A stretch of 55,879 nt of DNA from Flavobacteriaceae bacterium GF1 (GTDB lineage: Bacteria > Bacteroidota > Bacteroidia > Flavobacteriales > Flavobacteriaceae), in contig WNKP01000020.1 in NCBI GenBank assembly GCA_009797885.1, positions 1-55,879 on the forward strand, given 5' to 3'. Both the position numbers and the translations under genes were made by a program. Positions 1 through 7,712 of the stretch are shown in pieces. Under the pieces are notes generated by a model, which did not search any database, was not told the origin of the DNA, and saw only the letters and a program-made list of their open reading frames with translations. Positions within the stretch are counted from its first letter, which is position 1. Each line of letters starts with the position of its first letter.

Positions 1-212
1 CGAAGGGTCTTTTAATGGTTTCATGGCCCCGGCCCAAAGTTTGCTTGCAAACTTTGATGGTCGAAGTTACCCTGAGCTTAGCCGAAGGGTCCTTTGATGG
101 TTTTCAAGGGCCCCGGCCCAAAGTTTGCTTGCAAACTTTGATGGTCGAAGTTACCCTGAGCGCAGGCGAAGGGTCTTTTGAAGGGTTTCAAGGGCCCCGG
201 CCCATAGTTTGC
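1..212. repeat. Tandem intergenic repeat, about 83-bp unit, 2.5 copies
   Basis: Three successive units begin with CGAAGGGTC at about 1, 83 and 167. The first two are nearly identical over 82-84 bases and the third is cut short at about 212. Each full unit carries a perfect inverted repeat, AAAGTTTGC-TT-GCAAACTTT (36-55 and 120-139), and an imperfect one, ACCCTGAGC...CGAAGGGT. The second resembles the CCCTGAGC/CGAAGGG palindromes scattered between genes in many bacterial genomes. The array begins before the window and stops 15 bases before the next gene. A 67-codon reading frame across it merely repeats itself and is not a gene. Confidence 0.85.
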
Positions 213-227
213 GTTTAAAATTGCAGT

Positions 228-1523
228 TTGAATCAAATAGAAAACAAGCCGACCAAACCTTTGTCAAGATTAGTCAACATAGTTCCTTGGTTCTTTTGTC
301 TGATGGTTTTTGGTCAGAATACCGATACATCGTACAAGAAGAGGGTTCTGGAAACCAGTGAACTGGAGACCCTTTTCAGTTATTACAGTCAGGATGGTCC
401 CAATGCTGCGGTTACCGGTGGGGAAGGGACCGAGGAATTGACGGATGCAACTACGACCATCGTTTTGAGAATGCCATTGAATGCGGATGATGTTTTAACC
501 ATTGATACAGGAATATCTGCGTATACCTCAGCTTCCTCCAGCAATGTAAACCCTTTTGATGGCCGTGGGGATGCCGACCCTTTTGATGCATCTTCTGGAG
601 CTTCCAGATCGGACCTGTTGGCTTATTTTAGTCCCAATTACTCCCATAGCTCGGATGATCGAAATCGAATATGGACTGCGAAAGCTTATGTTTCGGCAGA
701 ATACGACTATTTCTCTATTGGCTTTGGGGGAAGTTATACCTGGTTGTTCAATGAAAGGAATACTGAGGTTTCCGTAAGTGGGCAGGTATATCTGGATGCT
801 TGGAATCCGCAATATCCCATAGAATTACGCGGAGGTTTTACCGGTGCGGTTCCTGGATATGACCCTGATTTTGTTCCTTTTGTGGATGAAAACAGGAATT
901 CGTACGCTTTCACCTTTAGCTTTTCGCAAATACTGAGCAAGCGTTTGCAAGCCCTGTTATCCGTGGATGTTGTTCGACAAGATGGACTTCTAAGTACCCC
1001 CTTTCAACGGGTATATTTTGGGGATGTCCAAGATTTTTTCCTGGAAGGATTTCAGCTTGCGGACGATGTGGAGCGCTTGCCGGATACCCGCTTTAAGTTG
1101 CCTATAGGAGCCCGACTGAATTACTACCTCAATGATTTGGCAATTATTAGGGCCTATTATCGCTTTTATTATGATGATTGGGGAATTATTTCCCATACGG
1201 CCAATATAGAGATTCCTTTAAAGCTTGGCGACCGATTTACACTTTATCCCAATTACCGATTCTATTCCCAAACCGCAGCGGACCATTTCTTTGAGCGGGA
1301 ACAGGCGATTTCAACATTGGATTTTTACACTTCGGATTTTGACCTTTCCAAGTATACGGCCCACCAATACGGAATGGGTGTCCGATACAAGGACATTTTT
1401 ACCAAGGCGAAATTTTTGATTTTTGGATTAAGGACAGTGGATTTACGTTTCGCCTATTATGACAGAAGTACCCAATTGGATGCCACCATTGTTACCTTGG
1501 GGACTACTTTTGTGATCGATTAG
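228..1523 (+). CDS. DUF3570 family outer-membrane protein
   Basis: This 431-residue protein has an N-terminal hydrophobic stretch (about residues 15-29) that reads as a signal peptide. After it come alternating polar/aromatic segments typical of a beta barrel. The conserved block TGISAYTSASSSNVNPFDG (about 94-112) is characteristic of DUF3570, a Bacteroidota family of unknown function. Family members commonly sit beside a thioredoxin-like protein, an ApbE-type flavin transferase and a small DUF4266 lipoprotein. Those partners are not seen here and would lie left of the window, beyond the repeat. The start is a TTG, because an in-frame stop lies at 216-218 and no ATG exists before the signal-like segment. 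The family call is fairly sure; the barrel location is inferred. Confidence 0.8.
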   Translation: MNQIENKPTKPLSRLVNIVPWFFCLMVFGQNTDTSYKKRVLETSELETLFSYYSQDGPNAAVTGGEGTEELTDATTTIVLRMPLNADDVLTIDTGISAYTSASSSNVNPFDGRGDADPFDASSGASRSDLLAYFSPNYSHSSDDRNRIWTAKAYVSAEYDYFSIGFGGSYTWLFNERNTEVSVSGQVYLDAWNPQYPIELRGGFTGAVPGYDPDFVPFVDENRNSYAFTFSFSQILSKRLQALLSVDVVRQDGLLSTPFQRVYFGDVQDFFLEGFQLADDVERLPDTRFKLPIGARLNYYLNDLAIIRAYYRFYYDDWGIISHTANIEIPLKLGDRFTLYPNYRFYSQTAADHFFEREQAISTLDFYTSDFDLSKYTAHQYGMGVRYKDIFTKAKFLIFGLRTVDLRFAYYDRSTQLDATIVTLGTTFVID

Positions 1524-1589
1524 TGCTTTTGCCATAAACACAGGGTACATGCAAAAATCGTAAATTCGCATTCTTAGGAAGAAAGGAAC

Positions 1590-2666
1590 ATGCTCGACAA
1601 ATTGAATATCATAAAACAACGATTTGATGAAGTATCGGACTTGATCATTCAACCCGATATCATCTCAGATCAAAAACGATACGCCAAACTGAACAAGGAA
1701 TACAAAGATTTGAAGGTATTGGTGGATAAAAGGGAGGCGTATATCACCTTATCGGATAACCTGAAGGAAGCGGAGGAGATTATTGCGGATGGTGGCGATG
1801 CTGAAATGGTGGAAATGGCCAAAATGCAGTTGGATGAATCCAAGGAAGCCCTCCCAAAACTGGAGGATGAAATTAAGTTTTTGCTGATTCCCAAGGATGC
1901 TGAGGATGAAAAGGACGTGGTGATGGAAATACGGGCAGGCACAGGAGGGGATGAGGCCAGTATCTTTGCGGGCGACTTATTCCGGATGTATACCAAATAT
2001 TGCGAAAGCAAGGGCTGGCGCACCAATATTATTGATTTGAACGAAGGAACTGCGGGGGGATACAAGGAAATTCACTTTGAAGTCATGGGGGAAGAGGTAT
2101 ATGGAACCCTAAAATTTGAAGCAGGTGTCCATCGGGTGCAACGTGTACCACAAACAGAAACGCAGGGGCGTGTACATACAAGCGCAGCCACGGTAATGGT
2201 GATACCGGAAGCTGAGGAGTTTGATGTGCAGGTCGACCCAAAGGATGTCCGAATTGATTACTTCTGCTCCTCGGGACCAGGGGGCCAATCCGTAAATACA
2301 ACATATTCCGCAGTGCGTTTGACACATATCCCAACAGGAATTGTGGCCCAATGCCAGGACGAAAAGTCCCAACACAAAAACAAGGATAAGGCTTTTAGGG
2401 TATTGCGTTCGCGATTATACGATTTGGAACTGGCCAAAAAACAGGCAGAAGATGCCGCAAAGCGAAATTCACAGGTGAGTAGTGGGGACCGTTCTGCAAA
2501 AATTAGAACCTACAACTATCCACAGGGGAGGGTAACCGACCATAGAATTGGGCTAACCCTATATGATTTACAAAACATCATCAACGGGGATATCCAAAAA
2601 ATCATTGACGAGTTGATGTTGGTGGAAAATACCGAAAAACTTAAGGAAGCTTCCGAAATCTTTTAA
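1590..2666 (+). CDS. prfA: Peptide chain release factor 1
   Basis: Class-I release factor reading UAA and UAG, 358 residues, the usual RF1 length. The codon-recognition tripeptide is PQT at residues 187-189, matching the PxT motif of RF1 rather than the SPF of RF2. The GGQ motif that triggers peptidyl-tRNA hydrolysis is at 231-233 in the context [10 protein letters not shown]. The N-terminal helical domain (1-100) is complete. The stop codon overlaps the pyrF start as TAATG, so the two genes are probably translated in a coupled way; the prfA-pyrF pairing recurs in Bacteroidota. The start ATG lies 66 bases after the DUF3570 gene. Confidence 0.97.
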   Translation: MLDKLNIIKQRFDEVSDLIIQPDIISDQKRYAKLNKEYKDLKVLVDKREAYITLSDNLKEAEEIIADGGDAEMVEMAKMQLDESKEALPKLEDEIKFLLIPKDAEDEKDVVMEIRAGTGGDEASIFAGDLFRMYTKYCESKGWRTNIIDLNEGTAGGYKEIHFEVMGEEVYGTLKFEAGVHRVQRVPQTETQGRVHTSAATVMVIPEAEEFDVQVDPKDVRIDYFCSSGPGGQSVNTTYSAVRLTHIPTGIVAQCQDEKSQHKNKDKAFRVLRSRLYDLELAKKQAEDAAKRNSQVSSGDRSAKIRTYNYPQGRVTDHRIGLTLYDLQNIINGDIQKIIDELMLVENTEKLKEASEIF

Positions 2667-3484
2667 TGGAACTACAGGAGCTAATTGAACAGATCAAGAA
2701 AAAACAGTCTTTCCTCTGTGTGGGGCTGGATACCGATTTGGAGAAAATCCCGCAGCATCTATTAAAGGAAGAAGATGCCATTTTTGCCTTTAACAAGGCC
2801 ATCATCGATGCGACACAGGAGTTTTGTGTGGCGTATAAACCCAATATCGCCTTCTATGAGGCCTATGGCCTTAAAGGTTGGAAAGCCTTGGAAAAGACCA
2901 TTCAGTACTTAAATGCTAATTTTCCGGAACAATTCACCATAGCGGACGCCAAAAGGGGGGATATCGGTAATACCTCTGCGCGATACGCCAAGGCTTTTTT
3001 TGAAGAACTGGAATTTGATTCCATCACCATAGCGCCCTATATGGGCAAGGATTCCGTGGAACCGTTTTTGGAATTTGAAGGCAAGCATGCCATTTTGTTG
3101 GCATTGACTTCCAATAAGGGAGCATTTGACCTTCAGACGAAAAAAGTCGGGGATTTGGAACTCTATAAAGAAGTAATCCTGACCTCGCAGTCCTACCGGA
3201 ATTCAGAAAGGCTAATGTACGTTGTTGGTGCTACCAAATCGGAATACCTGGGCGAAATTCGTCAATTGATTCCTGAAAGCTTTCTTTTGGTCCCCGGGGT
3301 CGGGGCCCAGGGAGGGAGTTTGCAGGAAACCTGCAAATATGGAATGACAAAAAATGTTGGATTACTTATTAATTCCTCCAGGGGTATTTTATATGCTTCC
3401 AACCGGGAAGACTTCGCTCAAGCGGCCAGGGCCAAGGCGAAGGAACTTCAGCAGGAAATGAAAAAGGAGTTAGAGCGCCTTTAA
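2666..3484 (+). CDS. pyrF: Orotidine 5'-phosphate decarboxylase (type 2)
   Basis: Catalyses the last step of de novo UMP synthesis, decarboxylation of OMP. At 272 residues it fits the longer bacterial PyrF-2 subfamily rather than the E. coli-type enzyme of about 240. The catalytic motif [11 protein letters not shown] starts at residue 94, with Lys96 and Asp99 as the expected catalytic pair. A phosphate-binding segment, VPGVGAQGG, lies near 212-220, and [10 protein letters not shown] follows near 236. The ATG overlaps the prfA stop by one base. The gene ends in a 4-bp tail-to-tail overlap with a small gene on the other strand. The pathway partner pyrD lies about 48 kb away at 51655. Confidence 0.96.
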   Translation: MELQELIEQIKKKQSFLCVGLDTDLEKIPQHLLKEEDAIFAFNKAIIDATQEFCVAYKPNIAFYEAYGLKGWKALEKTIQYLNANFPEQFTIADAKRGDIGNTSARYAKAFFEELEFDSITIAPYMGKDSVEPFLEFEGKHAILLALTSNKGAFDLQTKKVGDLELYKEVILTSQSYRNSERLMYVVGATKSEYLGEIRQLIPESFLLVPGVGAQGGSLQETCKYGMTKNVGLLINSSRGILYASNREDFAQAARAKAKELQQEMKKELERL

Positions 3485-3675
3485 ACCAAGGATTCCAATG
3501 CTTTTTTAAGGCTTTTGACCTTTGCCTCAAAAAAATCACTGAGTCTGGCATCAATCCCTGATGGATTTGTTGCCTTTTCTAAAAACCGATGGTATCTGTG
3601 CTCTAAAATGGCAATTGCACTATTACCACTCGTAATTGGCTTTACTGCACCAATTCTGCAATATTGATTGTTCAT
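3481..3675 (-). CDS. Small conserved-looking hypothetical protein
   Basis: A 64-residue basic protein that I cannot assign to a family. It has no hydrophobic segment. The C-terminal half (about 27-64) is rich in Lys, Arg, Glu and Leu and probably helical. The case for a real gene is positional: it fills the only sizeable space between pyrF and the next gene, ends tail-to-tail with pyrF (4-bp overlap), and nothing else is encoded there. A DNA- or ribosome-associated role would be a guess. Confidence 0.5.
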   Translation of the reverse strand: MNNQYCRIGAVKPITSGNSAIAILEHRYHRFLEKATNPSGIDARLSDFFEAKVKSLKKALESLV

Positions 3676-3851
3676 AGTAGTAGATTTGTTATTCCAAATT
3701 TACATTTAAATACGTTGCAAGTGGGTTGTATAGATGTGGTATACGGCTAAAAATCAGGCAGTTTGTCTAATTTTAACCAGATTTTAGGAGTTCATTCCCC
3801 AAAGAATGAAGTTTGGTGGTAAAAATTTAACGTACATTTAAACAAAAAATA

Positions 3852-4661
3852 TTGCTTCATTATTCCAAATACAACCACCCGCAGTCAAAAGAATGGGTCA
3901 CCTTTGTACATGGTGCCGGTGGTAGCTCAACAATTTGGTACAAGCAGTTAAGGGATTTCAAGAAACACTTCAACATCCTGTTACTGGATTTGCGCGGACA
4001 CGGCAATTCCAAACCCAACATCAAAGATGCTTTCAACGATAAATACACATTTGATTCCATTACCGATGATATCATTGAGGTGATCGATCATGAAAAAATT
4101 GGGAAATCCCACTTTGTGGGTATTTCGTTGGGGACCATTTTAATCAGGAACCTGGCGGAAAAATATCCGGAACGTGTTTCTAGCATGATTATGGGGGGAG
4201 CCATCATGAAACTGAATTTTAGATCTCAGGTACTGATGCGCCTGGGCATAATTTTTAAGTCCATTGTCCCTTACTTATGGCTCTACAAATTCTTTGCCTT
4301 CATCATTATGCCCAAAAAGAACCACAAGGAATCAAGACTATTGTTTGTTAGGGAGGCAAAAAAGTTATATCAAAAGGAATTTATTAGATGGTTCAAACTT
4401 ACATCCGAAATCAACCCCCTACTTCGTTTCTTTAGAATGGTGGACATTAAAATACCTACCTTATATGTAATGGGACAGGAAGACTATCTTTTTCTTCCAA
4501 CCATAAGAAAAATTGCCAATGCCCATAAAACTTCGGACCTGTTTGTCGTGCCGGATTGTGGTCATGTCGTGAATGTGGAGCAACCTATGGTTTTTAATAG
4601 GGAGGTAATCCAATATCTCAATACTTTGAAGAAAAAAAACGGTTCCAATAAAATGCGGTGA
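3852..4661 (+). CDS. Alpha/beta hydrolase
   Basis: A 269-residue cytoplasmic alpha/beta-hydrolase. The oxyanion-hole segment FVHGAGGSS is at about 18-26 and DLRGHGNS at 46-53. The nucleophile elbow GISLG is at 90-94 (Ser92), the acid is Asp211 in GQEDY, and His238 in DCGHVVN completes the triad. The lid region (about 120-180) is hydrophobic and Lys-rich. No signal peptide is present. The start is TTG; the protein begins directly with the first strand, so an earlier start is not needed. The substrate cannot be predicted. The last codons carry one arm of a long inverted repeat (4636-4713). Confidence 0.88.
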   Translation: MLHYSKYNHPQSKEWVTFVHGAGGSSTIWYKQLRDFKKHFNILLLDLRGHGNSKPNIKDAFNDKYTFDSITDDIIEVIDHEKIGKSHFVGISLGTILIRNLAEKYPERVSSMIMGGAIMKLNFRSQVLMRLGIIFKSIVPYLWLYKFFAFIIMPKKNHKESRLLFVREAKKLYQKEFIRWFKLTSEINPLLRFFRMVDIKIPTLYVMGQEDYLFLPTIRKIANAHKTSDLFVVPDCGHVVNVEQPMVFNREVIQYLNTLKKKNGSNKMR

Positions 4662-4713
4662 CTAATTCAAACAACTTCTTAAAATGAAAAATATGAAGTT
4701 TTGGAACCGTTTT
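4636..4713 (+). terminator. Long inverted repeat overlapping the hydrolase 3' end
   Basis: AAAACGGTTCCAA (4636-4648, inside the last codons of the hydrolase gene) is perfectly complementary to TTGGAACCGTTTT (4701-4713), 52 bases away. A second pair, AACTTC (4673-4678) and GAAGTT (4695-4700), is nested so that its 3' arm abuts the outer arm. The run TTTT follows only weakly, so it could be a terminator or a protective 3' structure. The inverted repeat is seen; the role is inferred. Confidence 0.5.
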
Positions 4714-4759
4714 CTGTCTGAAAGATAGTCACAATGGAAGGCTAAAGGGATAATGCCAA

Positions 4760-6316
4760 TCAATAATGACCAATTTCCGATAAACTAGGACTCTTTTTTT
4801 TTTGGAGCTTACCCAAATATTCCGTTGGGGTAAGTGCCGTTTCCTTCTTAAAAGCTTTATTGAAGGTCACTTTGTTGTTGTACCCTACTTCATAGGCAAC
4901 GTCAATGATGTTGAGTACCTTCCCACTCTCCAGAAGTTCTTTGGCTTCTTTAATGCGATATACATTGATATACTCATGAAAGCTTTTTTTGAAATGTTCA
5001 TTAATAATTTGGGATGCATTATGCCTTGTGGTATTTAGTTTTTTGGCAATCAAATCCAAGTTAATGTCGTTTCTTCGGTACAGTTTTTCTTTTTCAAATA
5101 GTTGGGTCAGGTTCTCTTTTAGTTCCAAGGAAAGGCTATCCGTAAGGCCGGATTTTAGATACTTCTTCGGGAAAAGTCCATTGGTAAGGGTATAAGTGGC
5201 ACTTAATACGTTTGGCTGCACGTTGGTGGCGGCATAGCCTACGTAAAGCACCATGGTTGCCATCATTATAATAGGGATATGGTATAAAATGGGGTAAGGA
5301 TTGCCAGCCGAAATAGAGATGCCATAAACGATATAGGTGATGACATAGGCCACATGGATATAATAAATATTGTTTTGCCATAATCTATTTTTTGAGGCCA
5401 ACCTGCCATTCTCTTTATTCCTTTTAAGTAACCGATTGATAAAATAAGCATAGACGGCCAGTGATATGGCCTTAAGTGAGACGATCAAAACCAATTTTCC
5501 GGAATCTTCCGGACTTACACCATTTTGCAAGCGCGTGAGCATTAAATTGATTTTCTCTTCGCCTGTAAAGGCGTAGACCTCGGGAATGAGATAGGCCACA
5601 AGAATTAGGGTGGGCAATACATGCCACAAATCCTTCCAGATAAGGCGATGTTTGTTGGAGACCCTTTGAAAGTATAGGAATAACAGCGGGCCATACAAAA
5701 ATGACGACCATGTGGACATCAAATACGAATGGGGCAGTTCAAAAAGGTAGTTGGAACGATTAATACTGATATTCAGGATAAAAAGCGAATGTATGGAAAC
5801 AAAAAATGCGATCAATATGCGGGCATTTTTGTCGATTTTTTTATTCACGAGCAACATGCCCATCACATAAAACCCAATCAACGCCACAAAAAAGTATAAT
5901 AATGACCAAATATTGATCTTTGGAGTTACCCTTTCGGAGACCCTTCTGAATTCATCCGTTGCCCGTATGGGGTCAAAGCCTTCATGCAAAAGGAAAGAAG
6001 GTTTGAACTCCAACTGAAGGAATTCATGAATGTAGGACACGGACTGCGTTGGATGTTCGATGGCCGCTTCACTTAAGGCCAGTTTTTTTAATATCTTGGC
6101 TTTTTCCTCCTTTATGGTGTCCAGATTTTTTTTGTAAAGGGGTATGGCCTGTTGGTAACGACGGATGTTATAGAAATAATCTGCCCATTCAAGTGAATCT
6201 TGAAAGGCAAGGGGAAATTCATCAAATTTTGTGCCATTCCCAGGCTCTTTACTCCATAGGAAGATAGTATGGAGCAATAGGCAAATGAAGACAAAACTGT
6301 CAAAAGTCCGCCGCAT
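4760..6316 (-). CDS. Membrane-bound AraC-type transcriptional regulator
   Basis: A 518-residue protein. It starts with a hydrophobic signal/anchor (8-22), followed by a TPR-like helical stretch (about 38-80) that would lie outside the membrane. Next come about seven hydrophobic helices (roughly 134-157, 165-185, 203-217, 232-250, 272-295, 318-337, 344-363). A C-terminal AraC-type double helix-turn-helix occupies about 408-505, with DLIAKKLNTTRHNASQIINE and IIDVAYEVGYNNKVTFNKAF as the two recognition units. Such 7TM-AraC proteins are common in Flavobacteriia and probably sense an envelope or small-molecule signal. No target is evident; neighbours on both sides are unrelated. The start ATG precedes the signal helix. 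Confidence 0.88.
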   Translation of the reverse strand: MRRTFDSFVFICLLLHTIFLWSKEPGNGTKFDEFPLAFQDSLEWADYFYNIRRYQQAIPLYKKNLDTIKEEKAKILKKLALSEAAIEHPTQSVSYIHEFLQLEFKPSFLLHEGFDPIRATDEFRRVSERVTPKINIWSLLYFFVALIGFYVMGMLLVNKKIDKNARILIAFFVSIHSLFILNISINRSNYLFELPHSYLMSTWSSFLYGPLLFLYFQRVSNKHRLIWKDLWHVLPTLILVAYLIPEVYAFTGEEKINLMLTRLQNGVSPEDSGKLVLIVSLKAISLAVYAYFINRLLKRNKENGRLASKNRLWQNNIYYIHVAYVITYIVYGISISAGNPYPILYHIPIIMMATMVLYVGYAATNVQPNVLSATYTLTNGLFPKKYLKSGLTDSLSLELKENLTQLFEKEKLYRRNDINLDLIAKKLNTTRHNASQIINEHFKKSFHEYINVYRIKEAKELLESGKVLNIIDVAYEVGYNNKVTFNKAFKKETALTPTEYLGKLQKKKSPSLSEIGHY

Positions 6317-6726
6317 TTTGATGATTGATGAATTAGTACTGTTAACAAGTTATAAAATCAACATTTTCAAAACGTTAACAAAAAGCTAAAATTCGTAAGT
6401 TCCGATAATAATTTACCTTGTGCCGGCACCAAATTTGTGTCTTTTCAAGTCTTTTTTAAACCAATGGAAGATTTTTCATACAAAAAAGCCAGTGGGTTAC
6501 ACTGGCTTTTAAACTAACTAACTCAAAAAAATGCTAACTCAAATAACTCGGAACAAAATTCAATTTTCTGACCTTGGCAAAGGTTAACTAAACTTTAGCA
6601 ATATGTTATAATTGCTTTGTTTTCTTGAGGTTATAACGACCTTAAAATGGAATTATTGTAAGTTGTCCGTTTTAAAAAACCGTTAAATACCCGAGTTGGG
6701 TGGTAAATCCATTTGACCTCGTTGCA
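6317..6726. other. Intergenic region of about 410 bp with a hairpin and a short leader-like frame
   Basis: Between the AraC-type gene and purU there is no convincing protein gene. The stretch is AT-rich and contains the strong hairpin at 6484-6510. Directly after it, ACTAACTAACTC runs into an A-rich tract and an 18-codon frame (6531-6587, plus strand) that has no recognisable product. The promoter of the AraC-type gene must lie in the left part, but I see no clear TAnnTTTG box for it. Confidence 0.5.
6484..6510 (-). terminator. Intrinsic terminator, minus strand
   Basis: AAAAGCCAGTG and CACTGGCTTTT form a perfect 11-bp stem around a 5-base loop. Read on the minus strand the stem runs into TTTTTTG, a good uridine tract; on the plus strand only four T follow. 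It most likely ends the purU transcript, which would then carry a 3' leader of about 215 bases. Confidence 0.75.
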
Positions 6727-7575
6727 CTAGGTGAAGATGACGGTTTTGTTATTGTATACCATAGTCTTTCGAAATGTATGGAGTTTTACCGCTCTGGCCA
6801 GGACAATTTTTTCCAAATCCCTGCCTTTTGCTATAAAATCCTTTATATTATGACTGTGTGATACCGTGGTAACATCCTGTTCAATAATAGGTCCGGCATC
6901 CAATTCTTCCGTAACGTAATGACTGGTAGCACCAATAATCTTAACCCCTCGTTTAAATGCGGCGTGGTATGGCTTCGCACCTGCAAATGCCGGGAGAAAG
7001 GAGTGATGGATATTTATGATCTTGTTTGGATAATAACTGATCAGTTTTGAAGAAACTATTTGCATGTATCTGGCAAGCACAATAAAATCAACCTTATTTT
7101 CCTTAAGAAGTTTCAGCTGTTTTTCTTCCGCTTCGGATTTGGTTCCTTTGGTTACCGGAACATGATAAAAGGGAATTTTAAACTGTTCTGCAATATAACC
7201 AAGGTCTTTATGGTTGCTAAGGATAAAAGGAATATCGACTTCCAATTCCCCAGACTGGTGCCTGCTCAACAAATCATAGAGGCAATGATTGTACTTGGAA
7301 ACAAAAATGGCCATTTTAGGTAAGGTGCCTTCCGAATGGTAGCTCCATTCCATCACATATTTTTGAGCGATTTTTTTATCAAATTCTTCCTCAAATACAG
7401 CCTGGGTAAGTCCATTTTCAAATTCAACCTCCAATCGCATAAAGAATACCTCTGCCTCTTTATCCACATGTTGGTCCAAATAAATAACATTGCCCCCTTT
7501 TTCGAATAAAAAATTGGTCACTGAGAAAATGATACCCTTTTGATCGGGACAATGGATGAGAACGGTAAGTTTCAT
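6727..7575 (-). CDS. purU: Formyltetrahydrofolate deformylase
   Basis: Hydrolyses 10-formyl-THF to formate and THF, balancing one-carbon pools and supplying formate for PurT-type purine synthesis. The protein is 282 residues, the normal length. An N-terminal ACT domain (about 3-80) opens with LIHCPDQKGIIFSVTNFL. The formyltransferase-like catalytic domain follows (about 87-275). The catalytic triad is visible as Asn188 and His190 in INIHHSFLPAF and Asp226 in LDAGPI. The gene stands alone, divergent from icmF, and a strong hairpin lies downstream. Confidence 0.95.
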   Translation of the reverse strand: MKLTVLIHCPDQKGIIFSVTNFLFEKGGNVIYLDQHVDKEAEVFFMRLEVEFENGLTQAVFEEEFDKKIAQKYVMEWSYHSEGTLPKMAIFVSKYNHCLYDLLSRHQSGELEVDIPFILSNHKDLGYIAEQFKIPFYHVPVTKGTKSEAEEKQLKLLKENKVDFIVLARYMQIVSSKLISYYPNKIINIHHSFLPAFAGAKPYHAAFKRGVKIIGATSHYVTEELDAGPIIEQDVTTVSHSHNIKDFIAKGRDLEKIVLARAVKLHTFRKTMVYNNKTVIFT

Positions 7576-7712
7576 GGCATTAAAATTGGGCTAAAATTAT
7601 TTGATTCAAAAAAACAAAGCTAAATACACCTTACTTTTTGTATTATTCGAATTATAATTCAATTTTCATTGCATTTATCTTAACTTGCGGAGCATAAAAT
7701 TAAGGTTCAACA

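Noticed and set aside
15-218. 67-codon frame across the tandem repeat
   Set aside because: Its product simply repeats the same peptide three times because of the DNA repeat, and nothing indicates translation.
528-812. Minus-strand frame inside the DUF3570 gene
   Set aside because: A shadow of a well-supported gene in another frame; no family resemblance or start context.
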